The notes under the pieces were generated by a model. It was not told where the DNA came from. It was given only the letters and a program-made list of their open reading frames with translations, and did no database searches. The position numbers and the translations under genes were made by a program. 64,000 nucleotides of DNA. It comes from Hoplostethus atlanticus. Its lineage: Eukaryota; Chordata; Actinopteri; Trachichthyiformes; Trachichthyidae. The stretch lies in NCBI GenBank assembly GCA_034670405.1, contig JAXDDX010000292.1, positions 1 through 64,000 on the forward strand. Direction: 5' to 3'. This document shows, piece by piece, positions 42,149 through 51,945 of the stretch (positions are counted from its first letter, which is position 1; the number at the start of each line of letters is the position of its first letter).

Positions 42149-42819
42149 AAGAGGTTGTACAAAGTATGCCCCATTTTGTAACTTAATCACTCATTTTTAT
42201 GTTACACCCTGCTTAAATGTCCTTGTTTGTTTGGGCATTCAAAATGTCTTATTTTAATGAAAATTAGTATTTTCTTATTTATTGTTCTATTTATTTAGTT
42301 GTACTATTGAGAAAACTTAACAAGTTTGCAGAAATGCCTTTATTTTGAAAAAGATATTTTTTGTTATTTCATTTTGTAAAATATTAAGTTATTTTGAAAA
42401 CAGTACTGTACAATTTTTTTTGTTTTTGTATTTTTTATGCTAGTTTAAGTTTGTATGTTTGAGTTGAGAAATACACATTTCAAAATTATCAGTAATCTGT
42501 GCATTTTCCTTGATAACTAAGCAACTAGACTCATGATACCATTTGTTTATTATATCGCAAATTGCAATATTGTCCACAATAATCGCAATGTGACTTTTTC
42601 ACCAAATCGTGCAGCACTACTGTACATGACCCATCTGCAAACTTGGAATCTGTAAGTGTCACCATGTTTTGATATTATCTATCTATATCTATCTCACCCC
42701 TCATATAAAATATTCTATATCACTTTGTTTTCTTTTAAAACATTCTGTTCAACCTCAAACATATCTTTCATATATCACAATCCCCCCCCCCTTTTTTTTT
42801 TTTTCATTCCTCTTTTGGG

Positions 42820-43736
42820 TTATATTTCCTCTATTAGTCTCTCTGGTGGTTTACTAGGTCTAGTTGACCTTCTCAAAGCTGCTGTGTCAGTCTTTGTGGT
42901 GGGTGGAGGAGAATCATCAGTGTGCCGGTCTGGACTTCCCCTGACCTGCTGCCCCTGCATGTTCTCCTGACCATGTTCTTGAAAGTTCTCCTGAGTCTTA
43001 AGCAAACTCCTACGGTTTCTCCTAAGCACTTGTCCATCATCAGTTTGTACAGTGAATGATCTGGGACTCACTTCCTTAAGGACAGTCGCCTTTCTGTCCC
43101 AGGTGTTATGATCCTCAATTCTCACTGCATCTTTTTCCAGAAGAGCTTCCAGTCTCCTGGCTGTTTTGTCGTAGTTCTCTTTTTGTTTCAGCTTGAGCTG
43201 TTGCTGTTTCTTAATCAGTCCTTTGTTGTTCATTTCCGATGGAATGTGTGGCAGCGTGGTACGCAATTTGCGGCCCATGAGGAGCTCAGCAGGAGAGGCT
43301 CCACACACCAATGGTGCGGCGCGGTAGCTCAGTAAAGCTAGATAAGGATCAGTTTCACTGTCACTTGACTTCCTCAACAGTCTCTTAACAATTTGGACTC
43401 CCTTTTCAGCTTTGCCGTTAGCCTGTGGGTACAAGGGGCTGGAGGTGTTGTGCAGAAATCCATACTGCTCTGCAAACTGCCTGAATTCTCTGCAGCTGTA
43501 CTGCGGTCCATTGTCCATTTGTAGTGATGTCTGAGGCATGTGTCACATCTTCCAACCATTCCTTCAATGTCCCTATCCCTTACTGGATAGAACTGTGGAC
43601 AGCTGCCTTTTGACCAGCCGTCTTGGAGATTGGTTATTACTGCCTGCAGTGTTGGGTCTTTCGCCATTTCTTGCACTATTTTCTGCAACATGATGTCAGA
43701 CACAGGAAGAGAAGATGTCACCATGTCAACATGCAC
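42820..43736 (-). pseudogene. pol: Gypsy integrase, C-terminal part, frameshifted
   Basis: Frames overlap at 43374-43539: upstream 'CDTCLRHHYKW' at the finger end, then 'MDNGPQYSCREF' (Asp 9 of the lower frame) and 'NGKAEKGVQIVK' (Glu 45) with the D-35-E spacing of integrases, then a basic C-terminal domain ending 'RSTRPSKPPERL'. The first catalytic Asp lies in the damaged overlap. Confidence 0.8.
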
Positions 43737-43865
43737 ATCAACATCATTACATTACAGGCATTTAGCAGACGCTTATATCCAAAGCGACTTACAATAAGTG
43801 CATTCAACATAGGTAGGCAAGAAAACTACCAGAAATCGTAAGTGCATTTCCTTCCTAAACAAGCA

Positions 43866-45262
43866 ACTAAATCAAATCAAATCAAATCACATTTATTTGT
43901 ATAGCCCTTAATCACCGTTACAGTCTCTAAGGACTTCACAGTGCCCAACATGTGAAAATAATAAATGGTTAGTACACGACATCCCCCAGCCTTAGACCCT
44001 CACAGAGGACAAGGAAAAACTCCCACAAACCCTCACTGGGAAAATTGGGAGAAACCTTGGGAGGGGCTACTCAGAGAGGGATCCCCCTACCAGGACGGTT
44101 GGGCGTGCAATAGATGCCGAGTTTGGGCAAGCAGCGTATACACAATATATGAAAGTTTATTTTGGTGGGACATCCAGATCTGATGGGGCGGCATCACAGC
44201 AACGGCAACTCAGTCAGCGTCATCATAGGACTAGGGGACCATGCAGGCGCCAACACTGCCCAGATAGGAGAATGCAACGTCCGCTCAGTCAGCATCGTCC
44301 TAGGAGGCGGGACCAACCAGACGCCAACTCTGCCGGGCTGTGGCCTGGAACAGATAGGAGACTCACCCACACACACCCATACACACACTCTCACTCACAC
44401 AGACATGACCAGCGTCAGTGGACAGGAGCAGGTAGACCAGGAGAATAGGACATGTAGGCAGGATGCTAGTATCCATCGGCAGGACCCTGATCTAGGATGA
44501 GCTAACTGGTCTAGCCTTACTCTGAGAAGAGACTGAGCCACTCCCTCAAGGCTGGTCAAATGACAGAGAGAATAAATGGGTTTTCGATAGAGCCTGCCTC
44601 TCTGATTGAGGCAGGCAGACTGTTCCATAGATAGGGAGCCCGGTAAGAAAAGGCTCTGTTACCTGCAGTTTTCTTTTTGACTGCTGGGATAGACAGGTAG
44701 CCAGCGTCCTGAGATCTGAGGGCGCGTGGCGGTTTATAAGGTTTAATCAAATCGGATAAATAGGACGGTGCCATCCCATGTAATGATTTATATGTAAGTA
44801 AAAGCACCTTAAAGTCACACCTGGCCTGAATTGGTAGCCAGTGTAATGAGGACAGGATGGGAGTTATATGGTCGAATTTCCTAGTTTTGGTCAGGATTCT
44901 GGCAGCAGCATTCTGGACCAGTTGTAGTTTTTTAGTGCGCCCAGTAGGTAAGCCCGAGAAAAGGACATTGCAATAATCGATTCTGGATGATACAAAGGCA
45001 TGTACTAAAATTTCTGCGTCTGCCTCTGTTAGCATAGGCCGAATTTTGGCAATATTGCGAAGATGATAAAACGCTGATTTAGTGATCTCCTTATTGTGCA
45101 ACTCGAATGAGAGGGTAGGGTCGAATTTTACCCCAAGGTTTTTAACGTATGGGCTCTGGGAGATTACACAACTATCAAAGTTAAGAGTACTATTCTCAAA
45201 TAAGTGTCTATGTCTAGCCGGTCCCACAATCAGCATCTCAGTTTTGCTGCCATTAAGAAGTA
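43866..45262 (-). mobile_element. L2-type LINE fragment (copy A), 3' end
   Basis: Minus strand: the C-terminal 226 codons of an L2-like ORF2 followed by a 3' UTR and a (ATTTG)n tail (plus strand AATCAAATCAAATCAAATC at 43869). 5'-truncated, as usual for LINEs. The 3' UTR (43890-44550) has ACACACAC-rich runs and no other feature. Confidence 0.7.
44556..45236 (-). pseudogene. L2 ORF2 C-terminal region (copy A)
   Basis: Contains 'YVKNLGVKFDPTLSFE', 'SSRIDYCNVLFSGLP', 'LQLVQNAAARILT' and 'HWLPIQARCDFKVLLLTYKS', landmarks of the region after the RT palm in L2/CR1-type LINEs. The frame is open, but endonuclease and palm are missing, so it is a fragment. Confidence 0.8.
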
Positions 45263-45310
45263 GCTAAGAACATAACTAGTGCTAAGGTAAAAGTGCAATA
45301 AGTTAGCTAC

Positions 45311-45685
45311 TGTGGCACCCTGGGGGAAAAGCCGGGTGCCACAAGTCCAATCTGAGGGCACACTCATGGCACAGATTACTCGGGAGTCAAGATTCAAACA
45401 GAAAATGATAATTTACTGGGTAAATTATACAAAGGACAAATCATAGATGAACTTAACACGTCAGTTCGTAATGGGGTCTCCAGCAGCCTCCCTGGCTGCT
45501 CACGGGGTTCAGTCTCTCCTCCTCTCTCCTTTCATGGACTGCAGATTCCCCTTTTTAAGCTTCACCTAATCAGCTCCCACCTGGCTGATTGGGATGCGGC
45601 CCAGCTGGGGCAAGATGGCCGTCCGGCTGTGGCATGCTGGGGGATGTAATCCCTTCGCCACTGGCAGATGCTTTGGTCTGCCACA
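45311..45685 (-). repeat. 3' LTR of the gag-only element (375 bp)
   Basis: On the plus strand TGTGGCACCC...TCTGCCACA. The left end holds a perfect 10-bp hairpin, TGTGGCACCC-13 nt-GGGTGCCACA, which on the transcript would be the end of U5. Confidence 0.85.
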
Positions 45686-47662
45686 TATCCCCCCACTCAG
45701 CTCAGAGCTGTAGGGAGATCTGAGCTGCCCTGCAGTGATGAAGGGCCTCTGGTTCGCCATCACTGCCACAGCTCTGCTGCCTGGACCACCGGGCTCTGCC
45801 GTTGGCGCCGTTGGTTCTGCCACCACCACCCCCGCCGCTGCTGGTGGTTCTGCTGGCTCTGGGGAGGGGGCTGGCTCCGCCACTGGCTCCGTGGCTGCCA
45901 CTGCCACTTGCTCTGTTGCTGCCGCTGCTTGCTTCACCGTCTCTGGGGCTGGGGCCACCACTGCTGGCTCAGGGGCTGCCACTGCCCCCATGGTCACTGG
46001 CTCCGCTGCTGGCACCGTTGGCTCAGGGGCCGCCTCGGGCTCTGGTCCTGCTGCTGCCGGCCCCTCAGGCTCTGCCACCGCTGGCTCTGCTACCGCCAGC
46101 TCTTTTGGCTCTGCCCCCGTCGCCTCCTCGGGCTCGGCTGCTGGCTCCACTGGCTCTGCTACCGGTGCTGGCTCTGCCACAGTCGCCTCCTCGGGCTCGG
46201 CTGCTGGCACTGCTACCGGTGCTGGCTCCTCGGGCTCTGGCTCTGCCACCGCCGGCTCTGCTACCAGTGCTGGCTCCGCTACCGGTGCTGGCTCCTCGGG
46301 CTCTGGCTCTGCCACCGCCGGCTCCTCGGGCTCTGCTACCGGTGCTGGCTCCTCTGGCTCGGGAGGCGGTGAGGTGCTCCACTGGAGCAACGCAGCAATC
46401 GCTTCCTGCAGGCGGGCCTGGTTCTCGAGCGCAGTGGCGAGGGCTTCCTCCATGCTGAGTCTTGCTGGTGCCCCCGCTGGCGCTCCCGCTGGCTTGGGGG
46501 CTACCGCTGCTGCTTGCTTCGGGGCTCCCGCTGGTGCTGTCGCTGGCTCTGGCTCCGGGGCTGGCGCTGGCTCTGGAGCTGGTGCTGGCTCTGGAGCTGG
46601 TGCTGGCTCTGGAGCTGGTGCTGGCTCTGGAGCTGGGGCTGCCACGGGCTCCGGGTCTGGGGCTGCCGCTGCTGCCACTAGTGCTGCCGCTGGCTTCGGG
46701 TCTGGGGCTGCCGCTGGCTCCAGGTCTGGGGCTGCCGCTGCTGCCACTAGTGCTGCCGCTGGCTTCGGGTCTGGGGCTGCCGCTGGCTCCGGGTCTGGGG
46801 CTGCCGCTGCTGCCACTAGTGCTGCCGCTGGCTTTGGATCTGGGGCTGCCGCTGGCTCCGGGTCTGGGGCTGCTGCCACTGGTGCTGCCACTGGCTCCGG
46901 GTCTGGGGCTGCCGTTGCTGCCACTGGTGCTGCCACTGGCTTCGGGGCCGGCGCTGCCGCTGCTGGCTCCGGGGCTGCCGCTGCTGGCTCCGGGGCTGCC
47001 GCTGCTGGCTCCGGGGCTGCCGCTGCTGGCTCCGGGGCTGCCGCTGCTGGCTCCGGGGCTGCCGCTGCTGGCTCCGCCGCCTTCTGCTCGGTGGGGCCCT
47101 TCTTAGCGGCTTTCCTCGGCTTCCCTCTCGTCCGGAAGTTTTGCGCCTTTCTTGGATCGTGGAAGAAGCAGTGTGCAAGAGCATGGCCCCACCTATCACA
47201 GTGGCCACACCATGCGGTCGGTGCCTCTGGACAGGAGGGCCACCGATGGTCAGGCTCCCCACAATACTCACAGAATGTCTCGTGTGGGTCATTGTCGCAC
47301 TGGCATGGCTCTGCCGGCGCAAGGGGAAATCTCCCTATCCCCCTCAGGATAAAGAGCTGTGCTCTCACGCATCTCTCCTCCTCAGACCCCACTGTATGGA
47401 CTGCCGTCCATTTCTTCCACCGTTTCGGGTGGGTCTTCTCCAGGGCTCCTTCAAGCTGAGGAGCGGCCAGGACGTCGTCTCCATCATGGTACCTGAACCA
47501 CTCCCAGAGTCCCAGGCACACTCGGCATGGCGTGTTCTCTGCGTGCTGATCCGAGTGCCCGCATTCTCCACCATATGTGGCACCCTGGGGGAAAAGCCGG
47601 GTGCCACAAGCCCAATCTGAGGGCACACTCATGGCACAGATTACTCGGGAGTCAAGATTCAA
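45566..47662 (-). CDS. Gag-like protein with two zinc knuckles and an Ala/Pro/Glu-rich tail (698 aa)
   Basis: Open for 698 codons on the minus strand, from inside the 5' LTR to inside the 3' LTR. Residues ~30-36 are encoded by the PBS. An unfamiliar N-terminal region ('WEWFRYHDGDDVLAAPQLEG', basic 'KRWKKW') is followed by two retroviral-type knuckles, CX2CX4HX4C, at Cys131-Cys144 and Cys152-Cys165. Then come long low-complexity repeats: AAAAPEP (21-bp DNA unit, about six copies at 46.96-47.08 kb), PDPKPAAALVAAA-type units, PAPE units and EEPAPVAEP units. A short Leu/Ala-rich, helix-forming stretch ('EEALATALENQARLQEAI') interrupts the tail. No capsid fold is recognised. The only upstream Mets lie in the LTR, so initiation there or by a non-AUG codon is implied. 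The GC-rich repeats also keep the opposite strand open, so an open frame alone is weak evidence; the knuckles are the strong part. Confidence 0.65.
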   Translation of the reverse strand: MNLDSRVICAMSVPSDWACGTRLFPQGATYGGECGHSDQHAENTPCRVCLGLWEWFRYHDGDDVLAAPQLEGALEKTHPKRWKKWTAVHTVGSEEERCVRAQLFILRGIGRFPLAPAEPCQCDNDPHETFCEYCGEPDHRWPSCPEAPTAWCGHCDRWGHALAHCFFHDPRKAQNFRTRGKPRKAAKKGPTEQKAAEPAAAAPEPAAAAPEPAAAAPEPAAAAPEPAAAAPEPAAAAPAPKPVAAPVAATAAPDPEPVAAPVAAAPDPEPAAAPDPKPAAALVAAAAAPDPEPAAAPDPKPAAALVAAAAAPDLEPAAAPDPKPAAALVAAAAAPDPEPVAAPAPEPAPAPEPAPAPEPAPAPEPAPAPEPEPATAPAGAPKQAAAVAPKPAGAPAGAPARLSMEEALATALENQARLQEAIAALLQWSTSPPPEPEEPAPVAEPEEPAVAEPEPEEPAPVAEPALVAEPAVAEPEPEEPAPVAVPAAEPEEATVAEPAPVAEPVEPAAEPEEATGAEPKELAVAEPAVAEPEGPAAAGPEPEAAPEPTVPAAEPVTMGAVAAPEPAVVAPAPETVKQAAAATEQVAVAATEPVAEPAPSPEPAEPPAAAGVVVAEPTAPTAEPGGPGSRAVAVMANQRPFITAGQLRSPYSSELSGGICGRPKHLPVAKGLHPPACHSRTAILPQLGRIPISQVGAD
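45686..45698 (-). promoter_or_regulatory. Polypurine tract of the gag-only element
   Basis: The minus strand reads GAGTGGGGGGATA directly before the 3' LTR. Confidence 0.65.
47558..47575 (-). promoter_or_regulatory. Primer-binding site, tRNA-Ala type
   Basis: Immediately inside the 5' LTR the minus strand reads TGGTGGAGAATGCGGGCA after a TA spacer. From general knowledge of vertebrate tRNA-Ala(AGC) 3' ends (..GCCCGCATTCTCCA plus CA) this is an 18-base match. Confidence 0.65.
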
Positions 47663-47765
47663 ACAGAAAATGATAATTTACTGGGTAAATTATACAAAGG
47701 ACAAATCATAGATGAACTTAACACGTCAGTTCGTAATGGGGTCTCCAGCAGCCTCCCTGGCTGCT
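47576..47765 (-). repeat. Truncated 5' LTR of the gag-only element
   Basis: Matches 45311-45500 nearly base for base, then stops at GGCTGCT where L2 sequence begins. The junction is a perfect hairpin: GGGGTCTCCAGCAG (47738-47751) and its complement (47761-47774). Confidence 0.8.
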
Positions 47766-48628
47766 GGAGACCCCAGTCGCCTCGAGGCAGCAGAGCGAAG
47801 TGGTCGGGCGGGGGTGTAAGGCTTGACCATACCCTGGAGGTAAGAAGGAGCTGTTCCTTTCACTGCCCTATAGGCTAGCACCAGGGTCTTGAACTGGATG
47901 CGAGCCGCTACAGCGAGCCAGTGTAGAGAACGGAGAAGGGTAGTTGTGTGGGAGAACTTGGGGCGGTTGAACACCAGACGAGCTGCAGCTTTCTGAACAA
48001 GCTCCAGAGGTCTGATGGCAGACGCCGGGGCACCAGCAAGGAGGGAGTTGCAGTAGTTCAGGCGGGAGATGACAAGAGCCTGGATATGCACCTGCGCTGC
48101 CTTGTCAGTGAGGAAGGGGCGAATCCTCCTGATGTTGTAGAGGAGGAATCTGCAGGAGCGTGTCACTGATGCAATGTTTGCCGAGAACGACAGTTGGTCG
48201 TCCAGGGTCACACCCAGATTCCTCGCAGTCCGAGTTGACGTCACCACAGCATTATCAATGGTGATGGCCAGGTCTCGGTGCGGACAGCCCTTCCCCGGGA
48301 GGAACACCAGCTCAGTCTTGTCCAGGTTGAGCTTCAGGTGGTGCATTGACATCCACTCCGAGATGTCAGCCAGGCATGCAGCAATGCGTACCTCCACTTG
48401 TGTGGCAGAGGGGGGAAATGACAGGATCAGCTGGGTGTCATCTGCATAGCAGTGGTAGGAAAAGTCGTGGAAGTGGATAACAGAACCAAGAGATGTTGTG
48501 TAGAGGGAAAAAAGAAGAAGACCCAGAACCGAGCCTTGCGGAACCCCAGTAGTGAGCCTGCATGGTTCTGACACAGACCCTCTCAGCGTCACCTGGTAGG
48601 AGCGATCTGTCAGGTAGGATGCAAACAT
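47766..48628 (-). pseudogene. L2 copy B reverse transcriptase, C-terminal half
   Basis: Begins 'MFASYLTDRSYQVTLRGSV', then 'GVPQGSVLG', catalytic 'YADDTQL' (~61-67), 'HLKLNLDKTE', 'ARNLGVTLDDQLSF' and 'SRLNYCNSLLAGAP', ending at the LTR junction. It continues the RT interrupted at 49441 by the 796-bp LTR. The last residues of the open frame are LTR-encoded. Confidence 0.85.
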
Positions 48629-48641
48629 GGAGAGTGCAGAG

Positions 48642-49437
48642 TGTTGGAGGAAGAAGAGTCCAGGTCAGGGCCAGTGATAAAGACTGGACCTCCTCACCAA
48701 CACTTAATCTTCTTCACAATTCAGTCGTTACTGGAGTCTCACAACAGGTTCAAAGAATTTACTGGAGATGATCAGAGTTCGATGCATAGAGTTTAATTCT
48801 TCAACAGAGACAAAACCCGAGTTGGTTCCGGAACCAGACTGTACAACCAGAAGTACAACTGTCTGTGCTTGCTCTTATAAAGCCCAAGAACTGGGTGGAG
48901 AATATCACTTCCTCTGCCCAGTTTTCCCCAAAATAATGTGTTACTGCCCCGGAAATAATGGTGTCATGACTTCCATATATGGTCCTTCTGGGCGGCCCTT
49001 ACACACATGTCCAGGGGGATGTTCAATCATGCCCTGGGTGAGTTGGGTATTTTTCCATTACATCATCTGCAGGTGGTCTTGAGTACTTTCCCTGATCGCC
49101 CTCAATATCGCCCTCATCTGCAGGTGGTTTTTGCGGGCTTGTAGGCGATCACTACACCATTATGTAACCGTTACATAAGACCATTATTTCAGATTTATGG
49201 CTGGACCTGTCCGGGGATTTTCAGCCTCGTTATTTAAGATTCATGGCTGGACATTTCCAGCCCATCTTTTTACACCCTTATTTTGGGAAAACTTAGGACA
49301 GTATTTTTTTTAAAACTATGATTTTTAGGTTACATGCTTAATCAAACACACTCTTTATATTTGTGCAATTTTAACATTTTGATATTGATGATATTACTTA
49401 ACACAGGGCATATACCTTATTTAAATTTGCTGCAACA
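48642..49437 (-). repeat. Solo LTR, 796 bp, with exact 4-bp target duplication
   Basis: Ends TGTTG/CAACA (minus strand TGTTGCAGC...CTCCAACA). AGAG is duplicated at 48638-48641 and 49438-49441. It interrupts the L2 RT frame within the codons before 'MFASYL'. Words including TATAAGAGCAAGCACAGACAG and GAATTAAACTC look like promoter and polyadenylation parts. Relatives are at 40805-41505 and probably 9851. Confidence 0.85.
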
Positions 49438-50187
49438 AGAGCCTGAGACACCCATCCCCTCAAGGGTGGAGAGGAGGATCTGGTGGTTCACCGTGTCAAA
49501 CGCTGCAGACAGGTCCAGGAGTATCAGGACGGAGGAGAGAGAGTTCGCTCTAGCGGCATGGAGCGACTCCGTCACTGCCAGGAGGGCAGTCTCGGTCGAG
49601 TGACCCACTTTGAACCCAGACTGGTGGGGATCCAAGAGGTTGTGCTGGTGGAGGTACAAGGACAGTTGATTGAAGACAGCACGTTCAAGAGTTTTTGATA
49701 GGAAGGGTAGAAGGGAAACCGGCCTGTAGTTCTTGACCTCAGAGGGGTCAAGTGTTGGTTTCTTCAGAAGGGGGGTGACTCTGGCAGTCTTGAAAGCAGA
49801 TGGAAAGCATCCAGACATCAGAGACGTGTTGATGAGGTGGGTCAGGAAGGGAAGGAGTTCAGGTGCAGTAGCCTGCAGCAGAGTGGATGGGACCGGGTCA
49901 ACGGGGCATGTGGTGGGGCGGCTAGATGTAACAAGGTGAAGGACCTCGTTTGGGGAGAGGGGAGAAAAATGGGATAGGCAGGGAGGTGGGGAGGGAAAAG
50001 GTGGAGAGGGTGGTAGAGAGGGATGGGTGGAAGGCAGACAGGTGTGGTTGGTGCGCAGGGCACCAGCCCGGGGGTGAGGGAAAGATATCGTTAACCTTCT
50101 TGTCAAAGAAGTTGGCGAAATCGTCAGGGCGGAGGGAGGAGGTGGGAGGAGGGGGTGGTGGTTGGAGGAGAGAAGAGAAAGTTTCAA
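49417..50187 (-). pseudogene. L2 copy B reverse transcriptase, N-terminal half
   Basis: Includes 'SFPHPRAG', 'NYRPVSLLPFLSKTLERAVF', 'HQSGFKVGHSTETALL' and 'LDLSAAFDTVNH' (catalytic Asp of motif A), up to 'GMGVSGS', where the 796-bp LTR cuts in. Confidence 0.85.
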
Positions 50188-51165
50188 AGAGTTTTTTTAG
50201 GGTTGGAAGCAGAAGTTTGAATTTTAGTGCAGAAGAAAGCAGCTTTAGCAGCAGATAGAGAGGAGGAAAAAGTGGAAAGGAGAGATTGGAAGGTAAGAAG
50301 GTCCTCCAGGAGTTTGCCATTTCTCCATTTGCGCTCAGCCACTCTCAGACTCCGTCTCTCAGTATGCACTGAGTCCGACAACCAAGGGGCAGGTGGAGTT
50401 TGGCGTGCAGGCCTGGAGGTGAGGGGACAGAGATTGTCCAGAGAAGAGGACAGAGTAGAGAGAAGAAGATCAGTGGCAGTATCAGGCGATAGAAGAGAAA
50501 AAGATTCAGGGGCAGGGAGAGCAGAGAGAACAGAAGAGGAAAGATCAGTGGGGGAGAGCGAGCGGAGATTGCGACGAGAAGAAACCATGTGGGTAGGGGG
50601 AGGATGTGAGGGGGGAGAGGAGAGAGAGAGAGTGTAGGACATGAAGTAGTGGTCAGAGAGATGAAGAGGAGTGACGGAGAGGATGGCAGTAGAACAGTGT
50701 CTGGTGAAGATTAGGTCCAGTTGGTTGCCAGCCTTGTGGGTAGGAGGAGATGGGGAAAGGGCTAGGTCGAAGGAGGCGAGGAACGAAAGAAGAGGGTCAA
50801 GCTTCTCAGTCTGGATGTTGAAGTCACCGAGAAGGATGAGTCCAGAGCCATCGTCAGGGAAGTGGGAGACTAGTGTGTCGAGCTCCTCCAGGAAGTCACC
50901 AGAAGGGCCTGGTGGGTGATAAACAACCGCGATGGTGAGCTTGACTGGATGAGAAACAGTGACAGCATGAAATTCAAAGGAGGAAGGAGAGAATTGTGAC
51001 AGAGAAAAAAGAGAGTATTTCCATTTGCTGGAAATTAGCAGGCCAGTACCACCGCCTCGCAGCTCTGGGAGTGTGAGAGAAAGAGTACACATCTGACAGA
51101 GCAGCGGGCGTGGCAGTGTTTTCTGGGGTGATCCAAGTCTCAGTTAGAGCAAGAAAGTGGGTGTG
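50184..51165 (-). pseudogene. L2 copy B apurinic-type endonuclease, 5'-truncated
   Basis: Endonuclease landmarks 'LTETWI' (in an adjacent frame near 51140), 'AVVYHPPG', 'LILLGDFNIQTEKL', 'NQLDLIFTRH' and 'LHLSDHYFMSY' appear in order. One or two one-base shifts occur near 51060-51090 and near 50187. It nicks target DNA during LINE integration. Confidence 0.8.
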
Positions 51166-51252
51166 ACTTGTGTTCCTGTGCTGGGGAGAGGCGCCCTAGA
51201 CAAAGCATCAGCAAGCACAATGTATTTCCCTGGTGTGTATATCAACTCAAAA

Positions 51253-51945
51253 TCATAGCTTCATCATCATACACTGGATTCTAGGAGACATGTTATTCAG
51301 GTTCTTTTTTATGATTGAAATCAGCGGCTTGTGATCAGTCTCCACCATAAAAGTAGGAAGACCATATACATAGCTGTGAAACTTTCCATACCCATACACT
51401 AGCCACCGAGTCTCCTTCTCGATCTGAGCATAGCGCTTCTCTGTGCCGGTCATGGATCTTGAGGCATATGCCACTGGTTGCCATTCATCTCCCTCAGCCT
51501 GCAGTAGCACAGCACCCAAGCCGTCTTTTGAGGCATCTGTGGAGATCTTTGTTCTTCTCGATGGATCAAAGAATGTAAGGACTGGCTCAGTAGACAGAGT
51601 CCGCTTCAGTTCTTCCCATTCCTTGTCATGTTTCTCAGTCCAGTCAAACACTGTGTTGTGTTGCAACAGCTCTCTTAGGCACGCGGTCTTGGAGGACAGA
51701 TTTGGAATGAACTTGCCAAGGAAGTTAATTATTCCCATGGCTCTCAGGACTCCCTTTTTATCATTGGGTCGAGGCATCTCCTGTATGGCTTGCACTTTCG
51801 AGCAATGTGGTTCCACGCCCTCTCCTGATAGCTTGTCGCCCAAGAAAATGACCTCTCTGACGCCAAACTGGCATTTCTCTTTATTGAGCTTCAGCCCGCT
51901 CTCTTGGACTCTCCTCAAGACTGTTGCTGACGTGTGGTTCCCCAC
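51253..51945 (-). pseudogene. pol: Gypsy RT thumb/RNase H (second element)
   Basis: 'LNKEKCQFGVREVIFLGDKL', 'GIINFLGKFIPNLS', 'KISTDASKDGLGAVLLQ', 'PVAYASRSMTGTEKRYAQIE' and 'METDHKPL'-type motifs. The frame shifts near 51930 relative to the upstream RT. Confidence 0.85.

Larger units (their letters stand above)
40663..42619 (+). mobile_element. BED-finger hAT element (1,957 bp) with 8-bp target duplication
   Basis: Ends TAGTGCTGCAC and GTGCAGCACTA, with target copies CTGTACGT (40655-40662) and CTGTACAT (42620-42627). It keeps the N-terminal BED finger of a transposase but not the catalytic core. It contains a perfect palindrome near its left end and an LTR-like insertion up to 41505. It too sits in the THAP exon. 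Confidence 0.85.
45311..47765 (-). mobile_element. Gag-only LTR retroelement (non-autonomous), 5' LTR truncated
   Basis: 3' LTR 45311-45685, polypurine tract, an 1,890-bp internal region, PBS and a partial 5' LTR (47576-47765) that stops in mid-LTR at the L2 sequence. Internally there is one gag-like frame and no protease, RT or integrase. A solo LTR of the same family is at 39115-39476, so the family moves or has moved. It must borrow enzymes from another LTR element. I do not recognise the family. Confidence 0.75.
43738..51165 (-). mobile_element. L2-type LINE (copy B), 5'-truncated and interrupted three times
   Basis: Read on the minus strand: endonuclease (50184-51092), RT N-half (49417-50187), RT C-half (47726-48628) and 3' tail (45.26-45.31 and 43738-43865, including AAGCGTCTGCTAAATGCC-type words typical of fish L2 tails). 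Insertions are the 796-bp LTR (48642-49437), the gag-only LTR element (45311-47765) and L2 copy A (about 43866-45262). It lies within the Gypsy element, between integrase and RNase H. Confidence 0.75.

Noticed and set aside
44194-44500. Short frames over the CACACA-rich stretch
   Set aside because: They lie in the 3' untranslated part of an L2 copy and are low-complexity.
45735-47459. A 574-codon open frame on the plus strand opposite the gag-like gene
   Set aside because: The GC-rich PAE-coding repeats lack stop codons in several frames. The plus-strand translation is Gly/Ala/Ser repeats with no knuckles or known motif, while the minus strand has two perfect zinc knuckles between correctly placed PBS and polypurine tract.
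50227-50919. Plus-strand frames opposite the L2 endonuclease
   Set aside because: Shadows of the endonuclease coding strand; Glu/Arg-rich by complementing Ser/Pro codons.
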